Made by a program: the position numbers and the translations under genes. Positions 33,653 through 42,199 of a DNA stretch of 50,374 nt are shown here, one piece after another (within the stretch, counting starts at the first letter, position 1; each line of letters starts with the position of its first letter). Source of the stretch: Spirochaetota bacterium (GTDB lineage: Bacteria > Spirochaetota > Spirochaetia > Treponematales > Rectinemataceae); assembly GCA_022711355.1 (NCBI GenBank), contig JAKLFE010000035.1, positions 1 to 50,374 of the forward strand. Reading direction: 5' to 3'. The notes beneath the pieces were generated by a model. It had not been told where the DNA came from and searched no databases. It worked only from the letters and a program-made list of their open reading frames with translations.

Positions 33653-35464
33653 ATGGATATCGGATACGGAGACGAACCCGCGGGGGAGCGAGACTTCGGG
33701 GCGGAGCTGCTCGAGGCGCCCGGATGCGCCGAGGAGAAGCTCGACGCGGCCCTCCGACTCCTCGCGGTCGCCAGCCGCCACTTCGAGCTCTCGCCCGATC
33801 CCTCCTTCGTCGCCGATTCCTCCCTCCGGATCCTCCACTGCAACGCGGCCTTCCTCCGCCTCGCCGGGCGCGACGCGGGCCCCGGCAGCCGGCTCGGGGC
33901 CCTCTATGCCGGCCAGGAGGGCGAGGCCTTCGCGGCGAGGCTCCGCGCCTGCCTCGAGGCGAGCGGCTTCTGGGAGGGCGAGACCCCGCGGCGCTGCTCG
34001 GGGGGGACGGCGGGCCCGGAGCGCCTGACCCTCGCCGCGGTGCGCGGCCCGGCGGCCGCGCCCTACGTCGGCATCATCCGCGACATCAGCGAGCTCAGGC
34101 GGGCCGAGGCCCGCCTCGCCTACACCGAGAACCACGACGTCCTGACGGGCCTGCCCAACCGCGCCCAGTACCTCGCGGCGGTCGACGACCTGATCGCGGC
34201 GCGCCGCCCTGATCCCCTCGCCGCCTGCCCGGACGGACGCGAAGGCCCCGGCGAGGCGAGCTCCATCGCCGCCTGCCTCCTCGACCTGGACGGCTTCAAG
34301 CGCTTCAACAACGACGAGAGCCGCGAGGTCGGCGACGACATCCTGCGCGCCGTCGCCGGCCGGCTCGCTGAATCGGTGCGGCAGGCCGATTGCCTGGGGC
34401 GCACGGGGGGAGACGAGTTCTCCCTCGCCTTCGCCCTCGAGGGAGGGGTCTCTCCCGGCGAGATAGCCGAGCGGGTCCTCTCCGTCTTCGACGAGCCCTT
34501 CCGCGTGCGCGGCAGGCTCTACCACCTCCGGGCCTCCATGGGGGTCGCGCTCTGGCCCGAGCACGGCTCGGGGGCCTCGGCCCTGGCCGCGGCGGCGGAC
34601 CTCGCCCTCCAGTCGCGGAAGGCCCACGGCAAGCGCAAGTACCAGGTCTACCGCAAGGACCTCGAGGCCGGCCTCGTGGGCTCCGCCTCCCTCGAGGGGG
34701 AGCTCAGGCAGGCCATCTCCGCGGGGCTCATCGCGGTCCACTACCAGCCGATCCTCAGGCTCGCGGACGGGCGCATTGCAGGCGTCGAGGCCCTGGCCCG
34801 CTGGCCCCGGCCCGAGGGCCTCGTGCCTCCCTCGCGCTTCATCCCCCTCGCCGAGGAGGCGGGCCTCATCTCGGAGCTCGGCGAGCGCGTCCTCGTCGAA
34901 GCCTGCTCCTGGCGCGCCCGCCTCGAGCTCCCCGAAGCGCGGCCCTTCTACGTCGCCGTCAACTGCTCGGCCCGCCAGCTCCAGGAGCCGGGCTTCCCCT
35001 CCCTGGCGGCGCGGCGGATAGCCGAGCTCGGCCTCGCCCCCGGCCAGGTGGTCATCGAGATCACCGAGAGCTGCCTCCTCGGGGACCTCGCCTCGGCGCG
35101 GACGATGATCGAGGAGCTGCGGCGGACCGGGGCGCGGATCTACATCGACGACTTCGGCGTCGGCTTCGCCTCCCTGTCCTACCTCAAGGAGCTTCCCGTG
35201 GACGGGGTCAAGATCGACCGGAGCTTCGTGGCCGAGCTCGAGTCGGACCCCCATAGCCGCGGCATCGTCGAGGCCGTCGCCTTCCTCGCCCGCGAGCTGG
35301 GGATCCAGACCGTCGCCGAGGGCGTGGAGACCGAGGGCCAGCTCGCCGCGATACGCGAGATCGGCTGCGACTACGCCCAGGGCTTCCTCGTGAGCCGGGC
35401 CCTGCCGGCCGGGGAGATCGAGCGCTTCGTGGCAGGGGAGGGCCGCCGAGCTCCTTCCTGGTAG
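33653..35464 (+). CDS. PAS-GGDEF-EAL cyclic-di-GMP enzyme
   Basis: This 603-residue cytoplasmic protein has a PAS-like domain (~45-148), then GGDEF (~155-335) and EAL (~345-595) domains. The GGDEF signature GRTGGDEF is intact with an upstream RxxD inhibitory site (RQAD, 243-246). However, the usual ND..GH..GD segment reads NDESREVGD, an unusual change. The EAL domain starts with E379 in GVEALARW and has 'ITESCLL', 'DDFGVGFASLSYLK' and 'VKIDRSFV', so phosphodiesterase residues appear conserved. It could make or degrade c-di-GMP; hybrid proteins of this layout are often net phosphodiesterases. GGGAG lies 6 nt before the ATG. It is monocistronic, between the holA hairpin and the TRAP operon promoter. 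Confidence 0.93.
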   Translation: MDIGYGDEPAGERDFGAELLEAPGCAEEKLDAALRLLAVASRHFELSPDPSFVADSSLRILHCNAAFLRLAGRDAGPGSRLGALYAGQEGEAFAARLRACLEASGFWEGETPRRCSGGTAGPERLTLAAVRGPAAAPYVGIIRDISELRRAEARLAYTENHDVLTGLPNRAQYLAAVDDLIAARRPDPLAACPDGREGPGEASSIAACLLDLDGFKRFNNDESREVGDDILRAVAGRLAESVRQADCLGRTGGDEFSLAFALEGGVSPGEIAERVLSVFDEPFRVRGRLYHLRASMGVALWPEHGSGASALAAAADLALQSRKAHGKRKYQVYRKDLEAGLVGSASLEGELRQAISAGLIAVHYQPILRLADGRIAGVEALARWPRPEGLVPPSRFIPLAEEAGLISELGERVLVEACSWRARLELPEARPFYVAVNCSARQLQEPGFPSLAARRIAELGLAPGQVVIEITESCLLGDLASARTMIEELRRTGARIYIDDFGVGFASLSYLKELPVDGVKIDRSFVAELESDPHSRGIVEAVAFLARELGIQTVAEGVETEGQLAAIREIGCDYAQGFLVSRALPAGEIERFVAGEGRRAPSW

Positions 35465-35476
35465 CGCGATCCGCCG

Positions 35477-35505
35477 TTGACGGCTCCCCGGGCCGCGTCT
35501 ATCAT
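35477..35505 (+). promoter_or_regulatory. Strong promoter of the TAXI-TRAP operon
   Basis: TTGACG (35477-35482) and TATCAT (35500-35505) are separated by 17 bp. The leader to the ATG at 35543 is ~30 nt and contains AGGAGG. Confidence 0.7.
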
Positions 35506-35542
35506 GGCTCATCAATCCGCATCCAGGTCACAGGAGGATCGT

Positions 35543-36520
35543 ATGGCACGCAAGGCGGCGCTCGCGATACTGATGATAGCCCTGGCCCTCGGCGCCTTCT
35601 CGCAGGACAAGGCGGGCTGGCCCGACCAGCTCAAGTTCCTCGCCGGCCCTCCCGGCGGCAACTGGTTCGCCCTCGGCACGGCCCTCTCCGAGATGTGGAG
35701 CAAGAACGTCCTCCAGACCACCTCCTCCACCGGCGGCGGCGTCGCGAACATCCTCAACGTCGACATGCGGAAGGCCGACTTCGGCTTCTCGGTCACCTCC
35801 CTCGTCGGCGCGGCCCTCGCCTCCGAGGAGGACTTCGCCGGCAAGTCCGTGAAGAACACGGCCGTCCTCGCGAACCTCTACACCCAATACACCTACTTCA
35901 TCATGCGCAAGGACTTCGCGAAGAAGCACGGGATCAAGAGCGTCGACGACATGATCGCCAAGGACATCCCCGTCCGCTTCGCCACCCTCAAGCCGGGCAC
36001 CGCCTCGGAGTTCGTCATCAAGGCCCTCTTCAAGAAGGGCTACGGCGTGGACTACGAGGCCCTCAAGAAGAAGAAGTGGAGCTTCGAGTTCACCTCCTAC
36101 GACGGCGGCGCCGACCTCCTCGCCGACAACCATCTCGACTGCTTCGCCTTCTCGATCGGCAAGGTCGCGAGCACGGTGATGAACATCGAGAGCACCACGC
36201 CCGTCGTCATCCTGCCCACCGGCCAGAAGGCCCTCGACGCCCTCGCCAAGGCCTACGGCACCACGACCTTCGCCATCGAGCCGGGCATCTACAAGAGTGT
36301 GACGAGCCCGGTCAAGTGCGTCGGCGACTACACCTGCATCGTCGTCCGCAAGGACCTCCCCGAGAGCCTCGCCTTCGAGCTCAACAAGGCGATGTGGGCC
36401 AACAAGCCCGGCCTCGCCCTCGCCGTCAAGGACGTCGACGAGCTCAATCCCAAGGAAGCCCTCCCCGCCGAGCTGCCCGCGCACCCCGGCTCCGCCCGCT
36501 TCTGGAAGACCGCGAAGTAA
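35543..36520 (+). CDS. TAXI-family TRAP transporter solute-binding protein
   Basis: This 325-residue periplasmic protein starts at 35543, where CAGGAGG precedes the ATG; an earlier in-frame ATG would spoil the signal sequence. Residues 1-~20 (MARKAALAILMIALALGAF) form a signal peptide, with cleavage likely after 'AFS'. The mature part has the TAXI pattern: 'LKFLAGPPGGNWFALGTALSEMW', 'TTSSTGGGVANILNV' and 'KADFGFS' in the first lobe. TAXI proteins deliver dicarboxylates, glutamate or similar organic anions to TRAP permeases; the ligand cannot be read here. The fused permease gene follows after a strong hairpin. Confidence 0.93.
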   Translation: MARKAALAILMIALALGAFSQDKAGWPDQLKFLAGPPGGNWFALGTALSEMWSKNVLQTTSSTGGGVANILNVDMRKADFGFSVTSLVGAALASEEDFAGKSVKNTAVLANLYTQYTYFIMRKDFAKKHGIKSVDDMIAKDIPVRFATLKPGTASEFVIKALFKKGYGVDYEALKKKKWSFEFTSYDGGADLLADNHLDCFAFSIGKVASTVMNIESTTPVVILPTGQKALDALAKAYGTTTFAIEPGIYKSVTSPVKCVGDYTCIVVRKDLPESLAFELNKAMWANKPGLALAVKDVDELNPKEALPAELPAHPGSARFWKTAK

Positions 36521-36534
36521 GGCCCTCGCCCCGC

Positions 36535-36558
36535 GCGGCCGCCCTCCGGGGCGGCCGC
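36535..36558 (+). other. Perfect 10-bp hairpin between TAXI binding protein and permease genes
   Basis: GCGGCCGCCC (36535-36544), tetraloop TCCG, GGGCGGCCGC (36549-36558) lie 15 nt after the binding-protein stop. No U-tract follows, so it probably acts as an mRNA-stabilising or attenuating structure giving more binding protein than permease. Confidence 0.55.
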
Positions 36559-36608
36559 CGCATTCCCCCCCCAAAGCGCCGGCCGGGAGCCGGAAGGCGG
36601 AGACTACG

Positions 36609-38645
36609 ATGAGAAAGCTCGAGGGCGCGGCGAGGAAGGCGATGTACCTCTACATCGTCCTCGTCGGCCTCTTTCATATCTACACCTCGGTGTTCGGCAA
36701 TTTCGAGGCCTACCTGCAGCGGGCCCTCCACATCTCCATGGTCCTGCCCCTGGCCTTCGTCTACTGGCCGGCGAGCAGGAAGCGCGCGGGCGAGGCCGCG
36801 GTGCCGATCTGCGATTGGATCCTGGCGGCCCTCGCCTTCGCGCCCGGCGGCTACGTCGCCCTCAACTACGAGGGGATCACGCAGCGCATCGTCCAGATCG
36901 ACCCGGTCACGACGACCCAGCTCGTCCTCGGCGTCCTCCTCCTCGTCCTCCTCCTCGAGGGCGGGCGCCGCGTCGTGGGCCTGCCCCTCACCATCATCGC
37001 GGCCGCCTTCGTGGCCTACATGGGCTTCGGCGAGCTCATGCCCGGCATCTTCAGGGGCATCTCCTTCAGATTCCCCGAGATCGTCGAGCAGGTCTTCCTC
37101 ACGGACGAGGGCATCTTCGGCTCGCCCCTGGGCGTGTCGGCCACCTACGTCATGGTCTTCCTGATCTTCGGCGGCTTCCTCGAGAAGAGCGGCGTGGGCG
37201 CCTACTTCATGGACCTGGCCCAGGCTCTCACCGGCACCCAGCCCGGGGGGCCCGCCCAGATCGCGGTGACCTCCTCCTGCCTCTTCGGCTCCATCTCGGG
37301 CTCCGCGGTCGCCAACGTCTACGGCACCGGCACCTTCACCATCCCCCTGATGAAGCGCCTGGGCTACGCCCCCCACTTCGCCGGGGCCGTGGAGGCCGTC
37401 GCCTCCACCGGGGGGCAGATCATGCCGCCGATCATGGGGGCGGGGGCCTTCCTCATGGCCTCCTTCCTCGGCCTTCCCTACAAAGCCGTCATGATCGCGG
37501 CCATCTTCCCCGCCCTGCTCTACTACGGCGCGGTCTTCCTCATGGTCCGGCTCGAGGCCCTCAAGAAGGGCCTGCGCGGCCTGCCCCGCGAGGAGCTGCC
37601 CTCGCCCAAGTCGGTGGCAAAGAAACTCTACATGATCATCCCCATCGCGGGCATCGTGTACTTCCTCATGTCGGGCATGACCCCGATGAGGGCGGCCATC
37701 TTCGGCACCGTCCTCACCTGGCTCGTCGCCTTCTTCAATCCCAAGACGGAGGATCCGCGCAGGCGCAGGCTCTCCTACGCCGCGGGCTCGGCCGTCTCGA
37801 TCCTCTGCCTCGCGCTCTTCTTCCTGCCCGAGGGCGCGGCCGACTTCCTCAACTCCAAGCCCGGCCTCTGGCTCTGCGTCGCGGCCTTCGCCGGCGCCAC
37901 CTTCCTCAACGCGGGCATGGGCCCGCGCGACACGGTCGACGCGATCCACGAGGGCGCGAAGGGCATACCCCTCATCGCCATAGCCTGCGCGACGGCGGGC
38001 ATCGTCCTCGGGGCCGTGGCCCTCACCGGCATCGGGGGAAAGCTCGTCGGCTTCGTCCTCTCCTTCGCCGGCTCCGCCCCCTTCCTCGGCCTGATGTTCG
38101 TGATGGTCATCACGATCATCCTGGGCATGGGCCTGCCCACCACGGGGGCATACATCCTGGCCGCGGCCCTCGGCGCGCCCATCCTCGTGAAGATGGGCAT
38201 CGCGCCGCTGGCGGCCCACATGTTCGTCTTCTACTTCGCCGTCATCTCGAACATCACGCCCCCGGTCGCCCTCGCCGCCTTCGCCGCGAGCTCCATCTCG
38301 GGCGCGCCGCCGAACAAAGTCGGCTGGACCGCGTGCCGCCTGGGCTTCCTCGCCTTCGTGGTGCCCTTCGCCTTCTGCTACGACCCGGGCATCCTCCTGG
38401 CGGGCGGCCTCTCGGCCAATCTCTGGGCAATCGCCTCGGGCGTCATCGCCCTCTTCGCCTTCGGCTACTTCTGGATCGGCTACATCACCCGCCCCATCCC
38501 GATCTGGCTGCGCGCGATCCTCCTGGCCGCGGGCGTCGCGGCCCTCACGCCCTTCGACCTCGCCGTGGCGGCGGCCGGCCTCCTCGTCGCGGCGGCCTTC
38601 CTCTACTCGAGGCTCGGCGGGGCGGCCGCGGCGGCGAAGGCCTAG
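36609..38645 (+). CDS. TRAP transporter fused permease (DctQ-DctM, TAXI type)
   Basis: This 678-residue protein is hydrophobic over nearly its full length. The N-terminal ~110 residues have four helices, equivalent to the small DctQ subunit. The remainder is the large DctM subunit, with family stretches 'VSATYVMVFLIFGGFLEKSGVG', 'GSISGSAVANVYGTGTFTIP', 'GGQIMPPIMGAGAFLMA', 'GMGLPTTGAYILAAAL' and 'SNITPPVALAAFAASSISG'. Together with the upstream TAXI protein it forms a complete Na+- or H+-driven uptake system. GGAG lies 6 nt before the ATG. Its stop overlaps the convergent glucosidase gene by 4 bp. Confidence 0.95.
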   Translation: MRKLEGAARKAMYLYIVLVGLFHIYTSVFGNFEAYLQRALHISMVLPLAFVYWPASRKRAGEAAVPICDWILAALAFAPGGYVALNYEGITQRIVQIDPVTTTQLVLGVLLLVLLLEGGRRVVGLPLTIIAAAFVAYMGFGELMPGIFRGISFRFPEIVEQVFLTDEGIFGSPLGVSATYVMVFLIFGGFLEKSGVGAYFMDLAQALTGTQPGGPAQIAVTSSCLFGSISGSAVANVYGTGTFTIPLMKRLGYAPHFAGAVEAVASTGGQIMPPIMGAGAFLMASFLGLPYKAVMIAAIFPALLYYGAVFLMVRLEALKKGLRGLPREELPSPKSVAKKLYMIIPIAGIVYFLMSGMTPMRAAIFGTVLTWLVAFFNPKTEDPRRRRLSYAAGSAVSILCLALFFLPEGAADFLNSKPGLWLCVAAFAGATFLNAGMGPRDTVDAIHEGAKGIPLIAIACATAGIVLGAVALTGIGGKLVGFVLSFAGSAPFLGLMFVMVITIILGMGLPTTGAYILAAALGAPILVKMGIAPLAAHMFVFYFAVISNITPPVALAAFAASSISGAPPNKVGWTACRLGFLAFVVPFAFCYDPGILLAGGLSANLWAIASGVIALFAFGYFWIGYITRPIPIWLRAILLAAGVAALTPFDLAVAAAGLLVAAAFLYSRLGGAAAAAKA

Positions 38646-40261
38646 CGGGCGAGGACGAGGGACTCGCAGGGCCTGAGCTCGAGCTCCCCGGCCGCGAGTT
38701 CGTCGCCCGGGACCCGGGGGCCGCTCCCGCCCCTGGCGGGGGCGCTCCCGAGGAGGACCCTGCAGGCCGAGCCGAGCTCGACCCGCCGCGGCACCGAGGC
38801 GAAATTCAGGAGGACGAGGACCCGCTCGGCCCCCGCGGCCCGCTCGTAGGCGAGGACCTCCTCGTGGAGGCCCTGGAAGGCGATCGAGCCCTCCCGCAGG
38901 GCGGCGCTCCCCCGCCGGAGCGCGATGAGGGCCTTGTACCAGGACAGGAGGGAGCCGGGCTCGGCGGCCTGGACGGCGACGTTGCGCGAAACGTAGTCGG
39001 GGTTCACCGGGAGCCAGGGCTCGGCCGGGGCGGCGGAGAAGCCCGCGTTGGGCGAGGCGTCCCACTGCATCGGCGTGCGCTCTGGGTCGCGGCCGAGGAA
39101 GCCCAGGGGCCAGGTGTTGACGCCCAGGGGATCGCGGAGGGCCTTCCGCGGCAGGCGGCGGCAGCTCATGCCGAGCTCCTCGCCGTAGTAGATGAAGGGC
39201 GTGCCGCGCAAGGTGAGGAGCATGGCAGCGGCCACGCGGGCCCGGCCCTCGGTGACCCGCGGGTCCCTCGAGCGGTAGCGGAAGATCGCGCGGGGCTGGT
39301 CGTGGTTCGAGAGGGTGAAGTTCGGCCAGGCCCCCGCGGGGAGGAGGGCGTACCAGCGCTCGGCCGACTCGCGGAAGCTCCGCGCCTCCCACTTCTTCTG
39401 GAAGAGGAAGTCGAAGTTGAAGGCCATGTGGAGCTCGTCGTTCCGCTCGCCGTGGCAGGAGGCGGCGAGGACCGGGTCCTGGCCGTGGGTCTCGCCGATG
39501 AGGACCCGCTCGCCGGCCGCGTCCGCCAGCTTCCGCATCTCCTTGAAGATGCCGTGGACCTCGGGGCGGTTGCGGTCGTAGATGTGGCGCTGGAAAAGGT
39601 TGGGCGAGGCGTTGAGCATGAAGGGATTCGAGCGGAGCTCGGCGTCCTTGATGTACCCGGTCGCCACGTCGAGGCGGAAGCCGTCGACCCCGCGCTCGAG
39701 CCAGAAGCGCATCTCGGCGTAGATCGCCTCGCGGAGCTCGGGGTTGCGCCAGTCGAACTCGGGCTGGTGCCGGGTGAAGGTGCCGAGGTAGCGCTCCCCC
39801 GTCGCGGGGTTGGGGTGCCAGGCCGTGCCGAGCTCGAAGACGGCCTTCCAGTTGTTAGGCGGGCGCCCGGTCTCGGGCGCCCAGAGGTACCAGCCGTGCT
39901 TGGGCGAGAGCCTCGAGGCGCGGGCCTCGACGAACCAGGGATGCTCGTCGGAGGAGTGGTTCACCACCATGTCGAGGACGATCCTGATGCCCCGGCGCCT
40001 GGCCTCCGCCGCGAGGCGGTCGAAGTCGGCCAGCGAGCCGAACATCGGGTCCACGCCCCGGTAGTCGGAGATGTCGTAGCCGAAGTCCTTCATCGGGCTC
40101 GCGAAGAAGGGCGAGATCCACAGGGCGTCGACGCCCAGCTCCGAGAGATAGCCGAGCTTGCCGGCTATGCCGGCGAGGTCCCCGATCCCGTCGCCGTTCG
40201 CGTCGGCGAAGCTGCGCGGATAGACCTGATAGAAGACCGCGTCCTCCCACCACTGTCGCAT
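38642..40261 (-). CDS. GH13 family alpha-glucosidase (oligo-1,6-glucosidase type)
   Basis: This 539-residue TIM-barrel glycosidase has no signal peptide and is therefore likely cytoplasmic. The GH13 conserved regions are DMVVNHSS (97-104), GFRLDVA with nucleophile Asp198, GETHG with acid/base Glu257, and SNHDQPR with Asp321. The start 'WWEDAVFYQVYPRSFADANGDGIGDL' and 'GYDISDY' are typical of exo-acting alpha-glucosidases and trehalose/oligo-1,6-glucosidases. A beta-sandwich C-terminal domain ends at 'CESLVLAR'. The ATG is preceded by AAGGGG. Exact substrate (maltose, isomaltose or sucrose) is not decided by what can be seen. Confidence 0.92.
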   Translation of the reverse strand: MRQWWEDAVFYQVYPRSFADANGDGIGDLAGIAGKLGYLSELGVDALWISPFFASPMKDFGYDISDYRGVDPMFGSLADFDRLAAEARRRGIRIVLDMVVNHSSDEHPWFVEARASRLSPKHGWYLWAPETGRPPNNWKAVFELGTAWHPNPATGERYLGTFTRHQPEFDWRNPELREAIYAEMRFWLERGVDGFRLDVATGYIKDAELRSNPFMLNASPNLFQRHIYDRNRPEVHGIFKEMRKLADAAGERVLIGETHGQDPVLAASCHGERNDELHMAFNFDFLFQKKWEARSFRESAERWYALLPAGAWPNFTLSNHDQPRAIFRYRSRDPRVTEGRARVAAAMLLTLRGTPFIYYGEELGMSCRRLPRKALRDPLGVNTWPLGFLGRDPERTPMQWDASPNAGFSAAPAEPWLPVNPDYVSRNVAVQAAEPGSLLSWYKALIALRRGSAALREGSIAFQGLHEEVLAYERAAGAERVLVLLNFASVPRRVELGSACRVLLGSAPARGGSGPRVPGDELAAGELELRPCESLVLAR

Positions 40262-40276
40262 AGCCGAACCCCTTTT

Positions 40277-41320
40277 TCAGTCGGCCGCGCAGGAGCGGTC
40301 CCGGCCGCCCTGCTTGGCGTAGTAGAGCGCCCGGTCGGCGCGGTCGATCAGGGACTTGCCCGAGAGGTCCCGCGCCGGGTCGTACTCCGCGACGCCGAGC
40401 GAGATCGTGACCGAGAGGCAGCGGCCCTCGTACTCGGTGGCCGTCCCGGCGACGCCCGCGCGCACGCGCTCCGCCACGGCCATGGCCTCGGCCAGGCCGG
40501 TCCCGGGCAGGAGGAGGCAGAACTCCTCGCCCCCGTAGCGGGCAGCCAGGTCGATGGAGCGCACGCTCTCCTGGACCACCTTCGCCACCTGCCTGAGCAC
40601 GGCGTCCCCGCAGCTGTGGCCGTAGCAGTCGTTGAACCTCTTGAAGAAGTCGATGTCCATCATGACCACCGACAGGGGCTCGCCGCTAGATGCGGCCTGG
40701 CCCATGCGCTCGAGCAGCATGGTGTAGAAGTAGTGCTTCATCTTGAGCTTCGTCATCATGTCGGTCGTGGTCATCTCGAAGAGGAAGGCGTTGTCGATGG
40801 CGATGGCGGCGAAGGCGGCGATGGTGAGCACGTAGTCCCGCTCCTCCTCCGCGAAGGGGCCTGATTCGATGCGGTCGCCGAGGAGGATGATCCCGTTGAC
40901 GACGCCCTTGGCCTTGAGCGGGACGAGGAGGCTGGGCCCGAGCGAGATCAGGCCCTCGATGCCGCGCTCGCCGCCCAAGCGGGCGAGGGCCTCCTCGACG
41001 GTGCAGCAGCGGGAGGAGCGGGCGAAGAGCTTGACCAGGGGATGGTCCTCGGCGACCGAGTAGTCGACGCCGTGGCTGAGCTCGAAGCCCTTGTAGTTCC
41101 GGTGGAGGCTGAACTGGGTCGCGTCGAGCCCCTTCTTCGCGAGGAGCCCCGCCTTGAGCACGCGCATCTGGCCCATGATCGTGAAGAGGATCGCGTCGAT
41201 GAGGTTGTGGTAGTCGAGGGTCGAGTTGAGGCTCTTCGAGACCTCGAGGAGCTGCTTCAGGTCGTAGACCTGCTTCTCGTACTCGGCGCGGAGAGCTTCG
41301 ATCTCGGGAGATTCAGGCAT
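40277..41320 (-). CDS. GAF-domain diguanylate cyclase
   Basis: This 347-residue soluble protein begins with a short helical stretch, followed by a GAF-like sensor domain (~35-185) and a GGDEF domain (~187-347). The active-site motif GGEEF is at 263-267. The allosteric inhibitory site RxxD is present (R254-SI-D257), and 'DIDFFKRFND.YGHSCGD' is intact, so it should be an active, feedback-inhibited cyclase making c-di-GMP. A perfect TATAAT (41353-41358, minus strand) lies upstream, with a GGAGG before the start. It is monocistronic or loosely coupled to the downstream glucosidase gene (15-bp gap). Confidence 0.93.
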   Translation of the reverse strand: MPESPEIEALRAEYEKQVYDLKQLLEVSKSLNSTLDYHNLIDAILFTIMGQMRVLKAGLLAKKGLDATQFSLHRNYKGFELSHGVDYSVAEDHPLVKLFARSSRCCTVEEALARLGGERGIEGLISLGPSLLVPLKAKGVVNGIILLGDRIESGPFAEEERDYVLTIAAFAAIAIDNAFLFEMTTTDMMTKLKMKHYFYTMLLERMGQAASSGEPLSVVMMDIDFFKRFNDCYGHSCGDAVLRQVAKVVQESVRSIDLAARYGGEEFCLLLPGTGLAEAMAVAERVRAGVAGTATEYEGRCLSVTISLGVAEYDPARDLSGKSLIDRADRALYYAKQGGRDRSCAAD

Positions 41321-41352
41321 CGCGGCGAGCGCCTCCGGGTGACGCTCCGAGG

Positions 41353-41358
41353 ATTATA
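41353..41358 (-). promoter_or_regulatory. -10 element of the diguanylate cyclase gene
   Basis: The minus strand reads GGGTATAAT, a perfect -10 hexamer in very GC-rich surroundings. No convincing -35 is found 16-18 bp upstream. The start codon is 32 nt further on at 41320. Confidence 0.4.
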
Positions 41359-41413
41359 CCCGCGCCGCCCCGGCCGCGCCAGCGCGGGAACGGGGGCTTC
41401 AAGGCGGCGCGGC

Positions 41414-42187
41414 TCAGGTGGCGGCGCGGGCCGCGGCCACCCCGTTCTCGAAGAGGTCGAGCCCGGGCCGGTCGGCCGAGCCGCGGCGGCGCAGGGGATG
41501 GTTCTCCCTGAACAGGAAGGCCTCGGGGTGGGGCATGAGGCCGAGGACGCGGCCCGTCGGGTCGCAGACGCCCGCGATGCGGCGCTCGGAGCCGTTCGGG
41601 TCCTCGGCGGGATCGTAGCGGAGGGCGACCAGGCCCTCGGCCTCGAGCTCGTCGAGGGGGTTCGGCTTGCGCGGGGCGGGCGCGCGCATGACGAAGCGGC
41701 CCTCGCCGTGGCGCACGGGCAGCATGCGGTCAGGCAGGCCCCGGGTCCAGGGCGAGCGGCAGCCCGGCTCGAAGCGGACCTTCACCCAGGTATCGACGAA
41801 GCGGCCCGAGGCGTTTGCCACGAGGCTCGCCTCCCGCTCCCAGCTTCCCGCGCGGTTGGGGAGCATGCCCATGCGGGCCAGGGACTGGAAGCCGTTGCAG
41901 ATACCGATGGCCAGCCCGCCGCGGGCGACGAAGGACTCCAGGGCCGGCCGCAGGGAGCGGCGGCAGAGGAGGGCCACGAGCTGGCCCGAGCCGAGGTGGT
42001 CGCCGAAGGAGAAGCCCCCGGGGAAGCCCAGGAGGCCCGCCCCGTCGAGCCGCCCGGGCTCGGCCAGGAGGTCGGCGAGGTGGACCCGCTCGGGCAGGGC
42101 GCCCGCGAGCCGGAAGGCCTCGGCCAGCTCCGCGTCGGCGTTGAAGCCGTAGCCGGAGACGACGATCGCTTTCACCTGTGCGTTCAT
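41414..42187 (-). CDS. purQ: FGAM synthase glutaminase subunit (PurQ-like)
   Basis: This 257-residue class I glutamine amidotransferase supplies ammonia for the fourth step of purine synthesis. The nucleophile Cys is in 'AIGICNGFQSLARMG'. The catalytic His-x-Glu is in 'LGLMPHPEAFLF'. 'GFPGGFSFGDHLGSG' forms the oxyanion/interface loop. The gene starts 12 bp after purL on the same strand. At 257 residues it resembles the C-terminal domain of fused FGAM synthases as much as a free PurQ. Confidence 0.93.
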   Translation of the reverse strand: MNAQVKAIVVSGYGFNADAELAEAFRLAGALPERVHLADLLAEPGRLDGAGLLGFPGGFSFGDHLGSGQLVALLCRRSLRPALESFVARGGLAIGICNGFQSLARMGMLPNRAGSWEREASLVANASGRFVDTWVKVRFEPGCRSPWTRGLPDRMLPVRHGEGRFVMRAPAPRKPNPLDELEAEGLVALRYDPAEDPNGSERRIAGVCDPTGRVLGLMPHPEAFLFRENHPLRRRGSADRPGLDLFENGVAAARAAT

Positions 42188-42199
42188 GACCGCGCTCCC

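Noticed and set aside
36444..40864. Very long open frames antisense or out of frame (982 codons on minus 36444-39392; 1349 codons on plus 36815-40864)
   Set aside because: They run across well-supported TRAP permease and GH13 genes, have Arg/Pro/Gly/His-rich composition, and arise because stop codons are rare in such GC-rich DNA.
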